Positions 18,150-29,570 of a stretch of 64,000 nt of DNA are shown here, one piece after another; positions within the stretch are counted from its first letter, which is position 1, and every line of letters begins with the position of its first letter. The notes under the pieces were generated by a model. It was not told where the DNA came from. It was given only the letters and a program-made list of their open reading frames with translations, and searched no databases. Made by a program: the position numbers and the translations under genes. Origin of the DNA: Providencia huaxiensis (GTDB taxonomy: Bacteria > Pseudomonadota > Gammaproteobacteria > Enterobacterales > Enterobacteriaceae); assembly GCF_002843235.3 (NCBI RefSeq), contig NZ_CP031123.2:124001-188000 (forward strand), written 5' to 3'.

Positions 18150-19916
18150 TTAATCAACCCCAACTGCACTACCTGCTGGACGGCGTACATCGTTAGAGCC
18201 ATAAATAAAACCTTCGCGAACTTTTCCAGATACAGCTGAATCATTACCGGAAGATTTAGCACTGACGCCCGCGCCTTCTGGGATCGCGACCATAATCAAC
18301 TCAGCGGCACCCCATGGTGTTTGTTCAACCATCTTGTATCCCATTTTGTCCAGCAGCGCTAAGGTGTCTTTAGAAACGCCTCTTTGCTCATAATAAACCT
18401 CATCAGGGAGCCACTGGTGGTGAATGCGTGGTGCATTAACCGCTTCTTGTGGCGGCATACCATGGTCGATAATATTTAAAGCGGTTTGCAGCGTAATTGA
18501 AATAATCCGTGAGCCTCCCGGTGAACCGAGAACTAAAAATACCTTGCCATCTTTCGTCACGATAGTCGGGCTCATGGAGGATAATGGGCGCTTACCTGGA
18601 GCAATAGAGTTGCGTTCCCCTTGTACTAAGCCATATAAATTCTTCTCGCCGACTTTCGTGGTGAAATCATCCATTTCATCGTTTAAGAAGAACCCTGTCC
18701 CCGGAGGGATAACGACGGAACCAAACCGGCCATTAATCGTGTAAGTCGTTGAAACAGCATTTCCTTTTTCATCTACTACAGAGTAATGCGTTGTCTCTGG
18801 TTTTTCGTGTGGCCCTATTCCCGGTTGAACTTGGGTTGATGGCGTTGCTTGATTGGGTTTGATTTCTTTACGTAACTCTTCCGCATAGGCTTTACTCAGT
18901 AATTTTTCCGTCGGGTTATCGACAAATTTAGGGTCACCTAAGAAGGTATTTCTATCCATGTAAGCATGGCGCATTGCTTCTGTAAGAGTATGAATATAGT
19001 CCGCAGAGTTAAAGCCCATTTCTTTGAGGTCATACCCTTCTAAGATATTAAGCGTTTGGCAGATAGTTACCCCGCCTGAACTAGGAGGTGGTGCTGAAAT
19101 AAATTGATATCCTCTATAGGTGCAGCTCACTGGCGCTGTATCTGTGATGGTAAAATCCGCAAAATCTTTTGCTGTCAAAATCCCGCCATTTTTCTTGGAC
19201 GCTTCTTCAACAATTTTGGGGATTTCTCCTTCATAAAAGGCAGATGGGCCATTTTTGGCAATTTTTTCTAGTGTGTTAGCTAAATCGGTTTGGACTAATA
19301 AGTCGCCTGGTTGGAAGGCACTGCCATCTGGTTTTAAGAAGATACGCGCGACTTCTGGGTCTTGTTTAAAACGTTCTGTTGTGGTGTCGAGAACATCGGT
19401 ATCTGCACGGGTTAGAGTAAAACCTTCCCTTGCTAATTTGATAGCAGGAGCCATCACCTGCTGGCGGCTCATCGTACCATATTTTTCTAAGGCATAATCG
19501 AGGCCTTTGACTGTTCCGGGTACGCCAGATGCGAGGTAGCCATACAAGCTGGCATCTTTGATAAGCTGACCATCTTTATCTAGATACATATCTGCGCTAG
19601 CGGCACCAGGGGCAGTTTCTCTAAAGTTGATGAATAAATCTTTGCCATCGGCTAGGTGAATGGTCATAAAGCCACCACCACCGATATTGCCACAACAAGG
19701 GTTAACAACCGCTTGTGCATACCCTACCGCAACCGCTGCATCAATGGCATTGCCGCCTGACTTTAGAATATCCGCTCCAATTTGTGATGCTAAGTGTTGG
19801 GAAGAAACAACCATGCCTTTTTTCGCTTCAACCGCAGGTTCGGAGGCGGCATATAGTTGACTGGTAAGGAATAAGGAAAGAAGTAGAACCGCAGGGCGTA
19901 ATGATGTTTTTATCAT
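18150..19916 (-). CDS. ggt: Periplasmic gamma-glutamyltransferase
   Basis: The 588-residue precursor matches bacterial Ggt (580 in E. coli). Residues 1-23 form a signal peptide. The proenzyme cuts itself before Thr375 in TTHYSVVD to give the large subunit and the catalytic small subunit whose N-terminal Thr is the nucleophile. Other conserved parts are the NIGGGGFM loop near 77-84, the substrate-binding RETAPG near 99-104 and the small-subunit SSMSPT and GSPGGSRI motifs. It hydrolyses glutathione and other gamma-glutamyl compounds and supports use of their amino acids. It is monocistronic. In E. coli ggt lies elsewhere on the chromosome, so this is a local difference. Confidence 0.95.
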   Translation of the reverse strand: MIKTSLRPAVLLLSLFLTSQLYAASEPAVEAKKGMVVSSQHLASQIGADILKSGGNAIDAAVAVGYAQAVVNPCCGNIGGGGFMTIHLADGKDLFINFRETAPGAASADMYLDKDGQLIKDASLYGYLASGVPGTVKGLDYALEKYGTMSRQQVMAPAIKLAREGFTLTRADTDVLDTTTERFKQDPEVARIFLKPDGSAFQPGDLLVQTDLANTLEKIAKNGPSAFYEGEIPKIVEEASKKNGGILTAKDFADFTITDTAPVSCTYRGYQFISAPPPSSGGVTICQTLNILEGYDLKEMGFNSADYIHTLTEAMRHAYMDRNTFLGDPKFVDNPTEKLLSKAYAEELRKEIKPNQATPSTQVQPGIGPHEKPETTHYSVVDEKGNAVSTTYTINGRFGSVVIPPGTGFFLNDEMDDFTTKVGEKNLYGLVQGERNSIAPGKRPLSSMSPTIVTKDGKVFLVLGSPGGSRIISITLQTALNIIDHGMPPQEAVNAPRIHHQWLPDEVYYEQRGVSKDTLALLDKMGYKMVEQTPWGAAELIMVAIPEGAGVSAKSSGNDSAVSGKVREGFIYGSNDVRRPAGSAVGVD

Positions 19917-20110
19917 TCGTATCTCCCAGTTAAGGTTAATTGAGGTGTTCTATTGCACAAATATTCAATATGAATAATTTGTTAATTATTTGTGTTTTTA
20001 ATGTATAGCACACAATAATACAAAACATTGAGTATTTGAGTTAAGAATTGTTAACTGAGTGGAATAATTGCGAGTAGGAAGAGAAAAGATAGACTTGGTT
20101 CACAAAAAGT

Positions 20111-20136
20111 AAAAAGCGGGCCTAATGCCCGCTTTT
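20111..20136 (-). terminator. Terminator of the peroxiredoxin gene
   Basis: AAAAGCGGGC and GCCCGCTTTT pair perfectly with a 5-base loop, and the minus strand continues with Ts. It begins about 20 bp past the stop. Confidence 0.9.
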
Positions 20137-20155
20137 CAAAAACTCGCGTAACGAA

Positions 20156-20758
20156 TTACAGTTTTGCAGAGTTTTTAGTCAGGTAGTCAGCAACGCCTTT
20201 TGGAGATGCATTCATACCTTCTTGGCCTTTTTCCCACTGAGCTGGGCAAACATCTCCGTGCTCTTCGTGGAATTGCAGCGCGTCAACCATACGCAGCATT
20301 TCGTCAATGTTACGGCCTAATGGCAGGTCATTAACGACTTGGTGACGGACAACGCCGTTTTTGTCAACGAGGAAAGAACCACGCAGTGCAACGCCTGCAT
20401 CTGGGTGTTCGATACCGTAAGCTTTGATGATTTCACGTTTGATATCAGCAACCATTGGGTATTTAACTTCACCAATACCGCCGTTATCGACAGGTGTTTT
20501 ACGCCATGCGTTATGAACAAACTCAGAGTCAAAAGAAACACCAACAACTTCTACGCCACGTTTTTTGAATTCTTCGTAGCGGTGGTCGAATGCGATCAGT
20601 TCTGACGGACAAACGAAAGTAAAGTCCATTGGCCAGAAGAAGATCACAGCTGGACGGCCGTTCAGGTGGGTTTTCAGGTTGAAGTTATCAACAATTTCAC
20701 CATTACCTAAAACAGCTGCAGCAGTAAAGTCAGGGGCTTGACGTGTTACCAGAACCAT
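20156..20758 (-). CDS. Typical 2-Cys peroxiredoxin (AhpC/TSA family)
   Basis: The 200-residue thiol peroxidase reduces hydrogen peroxide and organic peroxides. Peroxidatic Cys50 lies in DFTFVCPSEL, and resolving Cys171 lies in GDVCPAQW near the C-terminus, as in typical 2-Cys enzymes that work as obligate dimers and decamers. The sequence is closer to the TsaA/eukaryotic-type group (FWPMDFTFVCPSEL) than to E. coli AhpC, and no ahpF reductase gene adjoins it. It probably uses thioredoxin, which is inference. GGAGTAAATT precedes the ATG. The name tsaA is sometimes used but I leave the symbol open. Confidence 0.9.
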   Translation of the reverse strand: MVLVTRQAPDFTAAAVLGNGEIVDNFNLKTHLNGRPAVIFFWPMDFTFVCPSELIAFDHRYEEFKKRGVEVVGVSFDSEFVHNAWRKTPVDNGGIGEVKYPMVADIKREIIKAYGIEHPDAGVALRGSFLVDKNGVVRHQVVNDLPLGRNIDEMLRMVDALQFHEEHGDVCPAQWEKGQEGMNASPKGVADYLTKNSAKL

Positions 20759-20989
20759 AATTTACTCCTATGAGTTTGAATTAAAGTTTTTTGTCCTGTC
20801 TATTTATCACCGATGATTTAATCACTGATAAATAATGTGGACATAGACTTCTAAAAGAATAGAAAAATATCTTTTGATAATAAAGACATTTAAACCGATT
20901 ATTGTGATAGGTTTTGACTATCAATAATACTGGTTTATCAAATTAATATCAATAAGATAGTTTTATTCCACTAAAGTGCAAGCTTTAAT

Positions 20990-21601
20990 TTATTCCTTTG
21001 TGTTAATTGTGACACTCTGTACAAAAAAATGTTGCAGCGCATTGGCCATCATTTGTGGGTAAAATTGAAAAAAAATATTTTCCAACGCATCATACTGCAA
21101 TAAAAAGTCGTTAAATGAACCACTTAACGCACTGAGCTTGGGACGCCGTTTTGCCATTCCATTGAGTGATTTTCCAATATAATTTTTATCTGCGTAGTGT
21201 ATCAGCCACTGTTGGGGCCAAAGATATTCATTTAGCTCCTGAAACTTTTCAGGGGTATGACAAAGCTGAGGCTCAATTATTTTTCGGCAGTCCCGTACAA
21301 AGTCCGCTAGCGGTATTGATGGCTCAATAGTTGACCAATGCAAAGATAAAAAATGGTCCCAAACTAAATCTAATGTAATAGGAGCGACTCGACGGTATTC
21401 CTCGCGAAACAGTAGTTTAGCTTCTTTGACTAAAGGGTGGGTATCTGTAGTGCGGTCGACGGCTCGATGCATAAAGATACCAGAGACAATGTCGGATGAA
21501 TAAAGGCCCGTAGGGTTACCGCGGACATAGTCAGCCATGATGTTGCCGAGCAAGGAGCTGTCAGCGAGGTGGGCCAGGTGGAGGTGAGCTAAATAATTCA
21601 C
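20990..21601 (-). CDS. acpH: Acyl carrier protein phosphodiesterase
   Basis: The product matches AcpH, which removes the 4'-phosphopantetheine arm from holo-ACP. The N-terminus NYLAHLHLAHLADSSLLGN aligns with the E. coli start MNFLAHLHLAHLAESSL, so I choose the GTG at 21601 (203 residues). A TTG at 21625 would add eight residues, and neither start has a strong ribosome site. The family's HD-like residues are seen in GIFMHRAVDRTTD, LVWDHFLSLHW and DFVRD. It is divergent from queA, as in E. coli. An ERIC element lies directly before the start and may have changed the native leader. Confidence 0.88.
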   Translation of the reverse strand: MNYLAHLHLAHLADSSLLGNIMADYVRGNPTGLYSSDIVSGIFMHRAVDRTTDTHPLVKEAKLLFREEYRRVAPITLDLVWDHFLSLHWSTIEPSIPLADFVRDCRKIIEPQLCHTPEKFQELNEYLWPQQWLIHYADKNYIGKSLNGMAKRRPKLSALSGSFNDFLLQYDALENIFFQFYPQMMANALQHFFVQSVTINTKE

Positions 21602-21624
21602 TTTAAAATGTCCGTCGTCTTTCA

Positions 21625-21715
21625 AACCACAGGGGTGTTAGCTTCGTAAAGCCACCCGAATCACATACTCATGTATGCTCATCGGGATATCTTTACTTGC
21701 TGCCTACCTGTGATT
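21625..21715. repeat. ERIC-like element upstream of acpH
   Basis: The core CACATACTCATGTATG is flanked by CAGGGGTGTTAGCTTCGT and CTTGCTGCCTACCTGTG. The outer ends ACCACAGG and CCTGTG are near-complementary. It abuts the acpH start region and lies in the divergent acpH-queA gap. Confidence 0.8.
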
Positions 21716-21858
21716 CGAAATCCATAGGACATGCAGCGCAGCTTAGCTAGCTTTTTGATTGCTCAAACTATAGCAGTAATTATGTTGAATTCGAAACTCA
21801 CAGGACATTACTTGGCAGAGGAATAAAGAATTCCTCTAATTCGAAATTCATGGGGTAT
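21713..21858. repeat. Three dispersed copies of a 20-bp motif
   Basis: ATTCGAAATCCATAGGACAT at 21713, ATTCGAAACTCACAGGACAT at 21789 and a weaker ATTCGAAATTCATGGGGTAT at 21839 share the same pattern and orientation. Spacing is 76 and 50 bp. The role is unknown. Confidence 0.55.
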
Positions 21859-21870
21859 ATTTATTTAGTA

Positions 21871-21895
21871 GAAAAAGAAAAAGAAAAAGAAAAAG
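21871..21895 (+). repeat. GAAAAA hexanucleotide tract, four units
   Basis: Four exact GAAAAA units are followed by G. Tracts of this kind can change length by slippage. It lies about 200 bp before queA, probably outside the core promoter. Confidence 0.8.
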
Positions 21896-22096
21896 ACGGA
21901 AGTTAATGTGTCATAAAAGTTGAGTAAAATTGAAATAATTCATTCTTTGAATGGATAAATAGCGTACAGAATTTTTTACTAACAAAATATTTGTTAAATA
22001 ATGGTGTTTTTTTGTGCGATTTTGCGCTTATTTCTTGCGCCAAAGTCGGTGCGGCACTAGACTAGTCGCCTGTTTTTTTAGATTGATGTCAATACA
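21896..22096 (+). promoter_or_regulatory. queA upstream region
   Basis: This is non-coding, AT-rich sequence that should hold the promoter of the queA-tgt-yajC-secDF cluster. I cannot assign boxes with certainty. Confidence 0.4.
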
Positions 22097-23167
22097 ATGC
22101 GTGTTTCTGATTTTACTTTTGAATTACCTGAAGAACTAATTGCCCATTATCCACAGGCTGAGCGTAGCGCTTGCCGCTTATTAAGCTTAGATGGTGGCTC
22201 AGGGCAGCTCACGCATGGTGTTTTTACCGATATTCTAGAAAAATTGGAGCGCGGTGACTTGCTGGTGTTCAATAACACTCGCGTGATCCCTGCACGGTTA
22301 TTTGGGCGTAAAGTTAGCGGCGGTAAAATTGAAGTTTTGATTGAGCGTATGTTGGATGAACACCGCGTACTTGCTCATGTTAGGGCATCAAAAGCACCAA
22401 AAGAAGGGGCTGAATTACTGCTAGGCGAAGATGAAAGCGTGAAGGCAACGATGGTTGCGCGTCATGGTGCATTGTTTGAACTACGTTTCGACGATGAACG
22501 TGATGTATTAAGCATTCTAAACCAAATTGGTCATATGCCTCTGCCGCCTTATATCGATCGCCCTGATGAAGAGTCAGATAAAGAACTTTATCAAACCGTG
22601 TATAGCGAAAAACCGGGTGCTGTGGCAGCACCAACGGCAGGCTTGCACTTTGATGAACCGTTACTTGAAGCATTGCGCCAAAAAGGCGTAGAAATGGCGT
22701 TTGTGACATTGCATGTGGGAGCCGGTACTTTTCAACCTGTGCGTGTTGATACTATCGAAGATCACATTATGCATTCGGAATATGCAGAAGTGCCACAAGA
22801 GGTCGTAGACGCTGTTTTAGCCTGTAAAGCACGAGGCAATCGCGTTATTGCTGTTGGAACGACGTCTGTTCGGTCGCTAGAAAGTGCCGCAAAAGTGAGC
22901 CAAGGTGCTTTAATTGCTCCATTTTTTGATGATACCCAAATCTTTATTTACCCTGGGTATGAATATCAGGTGATAGATGCGCTAATCACCAACTTCCACT
23001 TACCTGAATCTACATTAATTATGTTGGTTTCTGCGTTTGCTGGATACAAAAACACCATGAATGCGTATAAAGAAGCGGTGGAACAAAAATACCGTTTCTT
23101 TAGTTACGGTGATGCGATGTTCATCACGCCGAATGCGCATGCCAGTTCCGAGAAAATTGGTGAGTAA
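22097..23167 (+). CDS. queA: S-adenosylmethionine:tRNA ribosyltransferase-isomerase QueA
   Basis: The 356-residue enzyme matches E. coli QueA in length and start ([19 protein letters not shown]). It transfers and rearranges the ribosyl part of SAM onto the preQ1 base in tRNA to form epoxyqueuosine. Conserved blocks are [15 protein letters not shown] (residues 56-70), [10 protein letters not shown] near 178 and [10 protein letters not shown] near 206. It heads the queA-tgt-yajC-secD-secF cluster. tgt, which puts preQ1 into the tRNA just before QueA acts, follows after 89 bp. Confidence 0.97.
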   Translation: MRVSDFTFELPEELIAHYPQAERSACRLLSLDGGSGQLTHGVFTDILEKLERGDLLVFNNTRVIPARLFGRKVSGGKIEVLIERMLDEHRVLAHVRASKAPKEGAELLLGEDESVKATMVARHGALFELRFDDERDVLSILNQIGHMPLPPYIDRPDEESDKELYQTVYSEKPGAVAAPTAGLHFDEPLLEALRQKGVEMAFVTLHVGAGTFQPVRVDTIEDHIMHSEYAEVPQEVVDAVLACKARGNRVIAVGTTSVRSLESAAKVSQGALIAPFFDDTQIFIYPGYEYQVIDALITNFHLPESTLIMLVSAFAGYKNTMNAYKEAVEQKYRFFSYGDAMFITPNAHASSEKIGE

Positions 23168-23247
23168 TCAGTTTTAAGCGGTGGCAGCAGCTGCTTGCTT
23201 AGCAAATTAATATTATCGATAGCAACAGACTGTTTTTCTGCTGCTAG

Positions 23248-24384
<1,137 letters not shown>

Positions 24385-24478
24385 ATTTAAGTGCGAAATG
24401 CCACTAATCTGTGTAGCATATCAAACTTAGCTTTTTTGTATGTAAAATTGCTTTCAATAAAACAATGAGGAAAGTTGA

Positions 24479-24811
24479 ATGAGTTTTTTTATTTCTGAAG
24501 CAGCGGCATCAGCAGGTGCACCAGCGCAAGGTAGTCCATACACGATGGTTATCATGCTTGTTGTTTTCGCGCTGATCTTCTATTTCATGATTTTGCGTCC
24601 ACAGCAAAAACGTGCGAAAGAACACCGTAAATTGATGGAATCTATCACTAAAGGTGATGAAGTTTTAACAACTGGTGGTTTAATCGGACGTGTAACTAAA
24701 GTGTCTGAAACCGGTTATGTGGTTCTTGAGCTGAGTGAGAACACAGAAGTAACCATCAAACGTGATTTCGTTGCTGCTGTTTTACCTAAAGGCACAATGA
24801 AAGCAATTTAA
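24479..24811 (+). CDS. yajC: Sec translocon accessory protein YajC
   Basis: This is a 110-residue single-span inner-membrane protein. The membrane helix covers about residues 20-40 ([19 protein letters not shown]) and is followed by the basic PQQKRAKEH stop-transfer and a small cytoplasmic domain with [12 protein letters not shown]. YajC binds SecDF and joins the holotranslocon. GAGGAAAG precedes the ATG. It is the first of the yajC-secD-secF set, with secD after 26 bp. Confidence 0.96.
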   Translation: MSFFISEAAASAGAPAQGSPYTMVIMLVVFALIFYFMILRPQQKRAKEHRKLMESITKGDEVLTTGGLIGRVTKVSETGYVVLELSENTEVTIKRDFVAAVLPKGTMKAI

Positions 24812-24837
24812 TTCTGATTCTCCCGAAGGGAACTGCC

Positions 24838-26685
24838 GTGCTAAACCGTTATCCTTTGTGGAAGTATCTGATGTTGATCTGTGCGATCCTCATCGGTTTG
24901 CTTTATGCGCTTCCAAACCTATATGGTGAGGATCCGGCTGTTCAGATCACTGGCGTGCGGGGAACCGCCGCCAATGAACAAACGCTGATCCAAGTCCAAA
25001 AATCGTTAAAAGACGATAAAATTGAGAGTAAATCTATCTCTCTAGAAAATGGGGCGATTTTAGCCCGATTCAACAACTCTGATGTTCAGTTACGTGCGCG
25101 TGAAGTGATCATGAATGCACTGGGTGACCAGTATGTTGTTGCATTAAACCTTGCACCTGCAACGCCTAAGTGGCTTGAAGCTGTCGGTGGTGAACCGATG
25201 AAGCTTGGTCTTGATCTGCGTGGTGGGGTTCACTTCCTGATGGAAGTTGATATGGACACTGCATTAGGTAAATTGCAGGAACAAAACATGGATGGTTTGC
25301 GTAATGACCTGCGTCAAGAAGGCATTGCGTACTCTTCTATTCGTAAAGGCAATGATTACAGCGTGGAAGTTCGCTTCCGTAACGCGGATGATCGTAGCCA
25401 AGCTGAAAAAGCATTGTCTCGTAAATACCCAAACTTAGTCTTTAGTGATGGCAGCGATAACACTATGATTGCTGTTATGACCGACGAGCGCTTACGTGAA
25501 GCACGTAACTATGCTGTTTCTCAGAACATTACTATTATTCGCAACCGTGTAAACCAATTAGGTGTTGCGGAGCCACTTGTTCAACGCCAAGGTGCTGACC
25601 GAATTGTCGTTGAATTACCGGGTATTCAAGATACCGCTCGCGCAAAAGAAATTTTAGGTGCGACAGCGACATTAGAATTCCGTTTGGTGAATACTTCAGT
25701 CGATTCTTCAGCAGCAGAAAGTGGCCGTGTACCAGGTGACTCAGAAGTTAAATATGACCGTGAAGGCATGCCTTACGTGTTATATAAGCGTGTGATCTTA
25801 ACGGGTGACCATATTACCGATTCAACCTCTGAAGCGGATGAAAATGGTCAACCACAAGTGAGTATCAGCCTAGATAGTGCTGGTGGCTCTATCATGTCTG
25901 ACTTTACGCGTGATAACCAAGACAAGCTGATGGCAACGCTGTTTGTTGAATACAAAGACAGTGGCAAAAAAGACGCAACAGGCCGTTCAATTTTGGTGAA
26001 AGATGAAAAAGTCATCAATGCGGCACGTATTTCTGCGCGTTTTGGTAGTAAATTCCGTATTACCGGTATTACTAACGGCACTGAAGCTCGCCAGCTTTCA
26101 TTACTGTTACGTGCGGGTGCGTTGATTGCACCAATCCAAATTGTTGAAGAACGAACCATTGGCCCGACACTGGGTATGCAAAATATCGAGCAAGGGCTAA
26201 AAGCTTGTATCGCAGGTCTGTTAGCTTCTATCCTATTTATGATTATTTACTATCGTAAATTTGGTTTGATTGCGAGTAGTGCACTGTTGGCAAACTTGGT
26301 GTTAATTGTTGGTGTAATGTCCTTATTACCGGGCGCGACACTCACCATGCCAGGTATAGCCGGTATCGTGTTAACCCTTGCGGTTGCCGTCGATGCGAAC
26401 GTTCTTATCAATGAGCGGATAAAAGAAGAGCTGCGAAATGGGCGGTCTGTCCAGCAAGCGATTCATGAAGGCTATAAAGGCGCCTTCTCAAGTATTACAG
26501 ACGCAAACTTAACGACACTTATCACTGCGATTATTCTTTATGCAGTGGGTACTGGGTCGATTAAAGGCTTTGCGATTACGACAGCGATTGGTGTCGCAAC
26601 CTCTATGTTTACAGCTATCGTCGGTACACGTGCTATCGTGAACCTGCTTTACGGCGGTAAACGTATTAACAAGCTGTCAATTTAA
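24838..26685 (+). CDS. secD: Protein translocase subunit SecD
   Basis: The 615-residue inner-membrane protein (E. coli 615) uses the proton gradient to help pull secreted proteins through SecYEG. A first helix at about 9-27 is followed by the large periplasmic P1 domain. The conserved [10 protein letters not shown] is near residue 123. The RND-type five-helix block starts near 450, with the [15 protein letters not shown] motif carrying the proton-relay Asp. The start is a GTG with GAAGGGAA upstream. secF follows after 10 bp, so the two are co-translated. Confidence 0.97.
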   Translation: MLNRYPLWKYLMLICAILIGLLYALPNLYGEDPAVQITGVRGTAANEQTLIQVQKSLKDDKIESKSISLENGAILARFNNSDVQLRAREVIMNALGDQYVVALNLAPATPKWLEAVGGEPMKLGLDLRGGVHFLMEVDMDTALGKLQEQNMDGLRNDLRQEGIAYSSIRKGNDYSVEVRFRNADDRSQAEKALSRKYPNLVFSDGSDNTMIAVMTDERLREARNYAVSQNITIIRNRVNQLGVAEPLVQRQGADRIVVELPGIQDTARAKEILGATATLEFRLVNTSVDSSAAESGRVPGDSEVKYDREGMPYVLYKRVILTGDHITDSTSEADENGQPQVSISLDSAGGSIMSDFTRDNQDKLMATLFVEYKDSGKKDATGRSILVKDEKVINAARISARFGSKFRITGITNGTEARQLSLLLRAGALIAPIQIVEERTIGPTLGMQNIEQGLKACIAGLLASILFMIIYYRKFGLIASSALLANLVLIVGVMSLLPGATLTMPGIAGIVLTLAVAVDANVLINERIKEELRNGRSVQQAIHEGYKGAFSSITDANLTTLITAIILYAVGTGSIKGFAITTAIGVATSMFTAIVGTRAIVNLLYGGKRINKLSI

Positions 26686-26695
26686 GGAGCACGTT

Positions 26696-27664
26696 GTGGC
26701 ACAGGATTATACTGTTGAACAATTGAACTATGGTCGTAAAGTCTATGACTTTATGCGCTGGGACAACGTTGCCTTTAGTATTTCTATCGTATTACTGATT
26801 GCTTCTTTTGTGATTATTGGCGTCAAAGGTTTTAACTGGGGCTTAGATTTCACTGGTGGTACGGTCATTGAAATCAACTTAAGTCAGCCAGCTGATTTGG
26901 ATAAAATTCGTGATAGCTTGTCTAACTCGAACCATAAAGATCCATTAATCCAAAACTTTGGTAGCAGCCGCGACATCATGATCCGCATTCCGCCAATTGA
27001 AGGCACTGCGGGTCAAGAAGTTGGGAAAGAAATTATCACAATCATCAACCAGAGTGTAGATGATAAAGCAACCGTTAAGCGTATTGAATTCGTTGGGCCG
27101 AGTGTCGGTGCTGAGTTGGCGCAAACAGGGGCTTTGGCTCTGTTAACTGCGTTGATTTGTATCTTGATTTATGTCGGCTTCCGTTTTGAATGGCGCTTAG
27201 CTGCGGGTGCGGTATTGTCACTCGCGCATGACGTGGTAATTACTTTAGGAATTCTGTCTCTGTTCCATATTGAGATAGATATGACTATCGTGGCATCATT
27301 GATGTCGGTTATCGGTTACTCACTGAACGACAGTATCGTTGTATCAGACCGTATCCGTGAGAACTTCCGTAAAATTCGCCGTGGTACACCATATGAAATC
27401 ATGAACGTCTCTTTGACGCAAACATTGAGCCGTACCATCATGACATCAGCCACCACATTATTAGTGGTTCTGATGCTGTACCTATTTGGCGGTGCAATGC
27501 TGGAAGGCTTCTCATTGGTTATGTTAATCGGTGTAACTATCGGTACTATCTCATCTATTTATGTGGCTTCTGCATTAGCACTGAAGATGGGTATGAAACG
27601 TGAACACTTGATGCAAGCGAAAGTCGAAAAAGAAGGCGCAGACCAAGAGTCATTACTGCCTTAG
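26696..27664 (+). CDS. secF: Protein translocase subunit SecF
   Basis: The 322-residue partner of SecD has six predicted membrane helices. It carries the SecF signatures [12 protein letters not shown] near residues 50-61 and [17 protein letters not shown] near 208-224, whose Asp is in the proton path. The start is a GTG with AAGGAGC just before it. It is the last gene of the operon and is followed by an ERIC element and then a strong terminator. E. coli has yajD, tsx and yajI between secF and nrdR. These are absent here. Confidence 0.97.
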   Translation: MAQDYTVEQLNYGRKVYDFMRWDNVAFSISIVLLIASFVIIGVKGFNWGLDFTGGTVIEINLSQPADLDKIRDSLSNSNHKDPLIQNFGSSRDIMIRIPPIEGTAGQEVGKEIITIINQSVDDKATVKRIEFVGPSVGAELAQTGALALLTALICILIYVGFRFEWRLAAGAVLSLAHDVVITLGILSLFHIEIDMTIVASLMSVIGYSLNDSIVVSDRIRENFRKIRRGTPYEIMNVSLTQTLSRTIMTSATTLLVVLMLYLFGGAMLEGFSLVMLIGVTIGTISSIYVASALALKMGMKREHLMQAKVEKEGADQESLLP

Positions 27665-27714
27665 TTTTAAAAACGATGAATAACTAAGTCAATTAGCACT
27701 CAAAATAGTTCGTG

Positions 27715-27815
27715 TTGTGAGTAGGCAGCAAGTGAACGATATCCCTAGGAGCATACAAAAGTATGTGACTAGGGTTAATAAGCGATGCCAACACCCCTAC
27801 AACGGGAAATATGAA
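27715..27815. repeat. ERIC element downstream of secF
   Basis: The core CATACAAAAGTATGTG and arms GTAGGCAGCAAGTGAACGA and GATGCCAACACCCCTAC place a full element between the secF stop and the operon terminator. Relative to most copies in this window it lies in the inverted orientation. Confidence 0.85.
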
Positions 27816-27827
27816 GAGCAGCAAGAG

Positions 27828-27860
27828 CACCCTAGGAGACATCTTCTAGGGTGTTTTTTC
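27828..27860 (+). terminator. Terminator of yajC-secD-secF
   Basis: CACCCTAGGAG and CTTCTAGGGTG form an 11-bp stem with one G-U pair and an ACAT loop, followed by TTTTTT. Confidence 0.92.
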
Positions 27861-27909
27861 TTGCATAGTAGGGTAAACTACCTCCCCCTAAATAGATTCA
27901 GGAAACGCT

Positions 27910-28359
27910 ATGCACTGCCCATTCTGCTCAGCTGTAGATACGAAAGTTATTGACTCGCGTCTGGTCGGTGAAGGGTCCCAAGTCCGTAGACGCCGCCAAT
28001 GTTTACTTTGTCATGAGCGCTTCACAACCTTTGAAGTTGCTGAACTGGTCATGCCTAGGGTCATTAAAAGCGATGATATCCGCGAACCTTTTGATGAAGA
28101 AAAGCTTAATCGGGGTATGCAAAAGGCATTAGAAAAACGACCTGTAAGTTCTGATGCCATTGAACAAGCTATTATTTCGATTAAATCCCAGCTTCGGGCA
28201 ACCGGGGAACGTGAAGTTCCGTCGAAATTAATTGGCAGTTTGGTTATGGATGAGCTGAAAAAGCTCGATAAAGTTGCCTATATCCGTTTTGCTTCTGTTT
28301 ATCGCAGTTTTGAAGATGTGCGTGAGTTTGGCGAAGAAATCGCTAAATTACAGGATTAA
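27910..28359 (+). CDS. nrdR: Transcriptional repressor NrdR
   Basis: The 149-residue regulator of ribonucleotide reductase operons has an N-terminal zinc ribbon, with Cys3, Cys6, Cys31 and Cys34 (MHCPFC and CLLC) and the DNA-binding RRRR patch between them. An ATP-cone domain follows from about residue 49 ([18 protein letters not shown]) that senses dATP and ATP. CAGGAAACGCT precedes the ATG. It heads nrdR-ribD-ribH-nusB, as in E. coli. ribD starts 5 bp after its stop. Confidence 0.97.
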   Translation: MHCPFCSAVDTKVIDSRLVGEGSQVRRRRQCLLCHERFTTFEVAELVMPRVIKSDDIREPFDEEKLNRGMQKALEKRPVSSDAIEQAIISIKSQLRATGEREVPSKLIGSLVMDELKKLDKVAYIRFASVYRSFEDVREFGEEIAKLQD

Positions 28360-28364
28360 CGCCA

Positions 28365-29480
28365 ATGATTGAACAAGACAACATTTATATGGCTCGTGCC
28401 TTTGAATTGGCACGAAAAGGGCGTTTTACCACATCACCTAATCCAAATGTCGGGTGCGTGATTGTGCGTGATGGTGTCATTGTTGGTGAGGGGTATCACC
28501 AAAAAGCAGGTGAACCCCATGCTGAGGTTCACGCATTAAGAATGGCCGGTGATAAAGCGCAAGGGGCAACAGCTTATGTCACCCTTGAGCCTTGTAGCCA
28601 TCACGGCCGTACCCCGCCTTGCGCAGAAGCGCTGATCAATGCAGGTGTAAGCCGAGTCGTCGCTGCCATGCAAGACCCAAACCCTCAAGTTGCGGGCCGC
28701 GGTTTGTATATGTTGTCGCAAGCAGGAATTGAAACGCGCAGTAATGTTTTATTAGATGATGCAGAAGCGGCTAACCGCGGCTTCTTAAAACGTATGCGTA
28801 CTGGCTTTCCCTATATTCAATTAAAACTCGCCGCTTCACTAGACGGCAAAACCGCCCTTGGAACTGGGGAAAGTAAATGGATCACCAGCCCCGCAGCTCG
28901 CAAAGATGTGCAAGCTCTTCGAGCCGAGGCTAGTGCTATCTTAAGTACCAGCAGCACCGTGGTTGCCGATGACCCTTCTTTAACGGTACGTTGGAAAGAA
29001 TTACCTAGTAATATTCAGCAAATTTACCCTGAAGAACAAGTCCGTCAACCCATCCGCATTGTGCTAGATAACCACAATCGTGTGACTTCTGAGCATCGTG
29101 TCACTCAATTAGATGGCGAATGTTGGTTAGTGCGTTCAAACCCAGATGAAAATGCAGTATGGCAGGGGCAAGTTGAGCAAATCGCTATTCCTGCAGATGA
29201 AAACGGCACTGACCTCGTCATTTTGATGATGCAACTGGCTAAACGTAATGTGAATAGCATTTGGGTTGAGGCAGGGGCAAAACTTGCAGGCTCATTGCTT
29301 AAGTTAGGTTTAGTGGATGAGCTGATTGTCTATATTGCGCCTAAATTATTAGGAAATAGCGCTCGAGGCCTAGTGGACTTCCCACCGCTTAATGCCCTTA
29401 TTGATGCGCCAAAGTTTGAATTTACAGAAGTGACACAAGTTGGGCCAGACCTACGTGTCAGGCTTCGTCCCGTATGGTAA
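28365..29480 (+). CDS. ribD: Bifunctional riboflavin deaminase/reductase RibD
   Basis: The 371-residue two-domain enzyme covers the second and third steps of riboflavin synthesis. The N-terminal deaminase has zinc ligands His52 (PHAEVHAL), Cys77 and Cys86 (PCSHHGRTPPC). The C-terminal reductase domain starts near residue 145 (YIQLKLAASLDGKTA) and uses NADPH. It is translationally linked to nrdR. ribH follows after 90 bp and acts two steps later. Confidence 0.96.
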   Translation: MIEQDNIYMARAFELARKGRFTTSPNPNVGCVIVRDGVIVGEGYHQKAGEPHAEVHALRMAGDKAQGATAYVTLEPCSHHGRTPPCAEALINAGVSRVVAAMQDPNPQVAGRGLYMLSQAGIETRSNVLLDDAEAANRGFLKRMRTGFPYIQLKLAASLDGKTALGTGESKWITSPAARKDVQALRAEASAILSTSSTVVADDPSLTVRWKELPSNIQQIYPEEQVRQPIRIVLDNHNRVTSEHRVTQLDGECWLVRSNPDENAVWQGQVEQIAIPADENGTDLVILMMQLAKRNVNSIWVEAGAKLAGSLLKLGLVDELIVYIAPKLLGNSARGLVDFPPLNALIDAPKFEFTEVTQVGPDLRVRLRPVW

Positions 29481-29570
29481 GTGGTTTTTTTGAAAATCAT
29501 ACGTACGATACACGAAAGAATGTGATAAAATCCGCGCCCCGCGGGTTATAATTAATATTAGAGGAAGGCT

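Noticed and set aside
27717..27953. 78-codon frame between secF and nrdR
   Set aside because: It runs through an ERIC, a terminator hairpin and the nrdR start. It cannot be a real gene.
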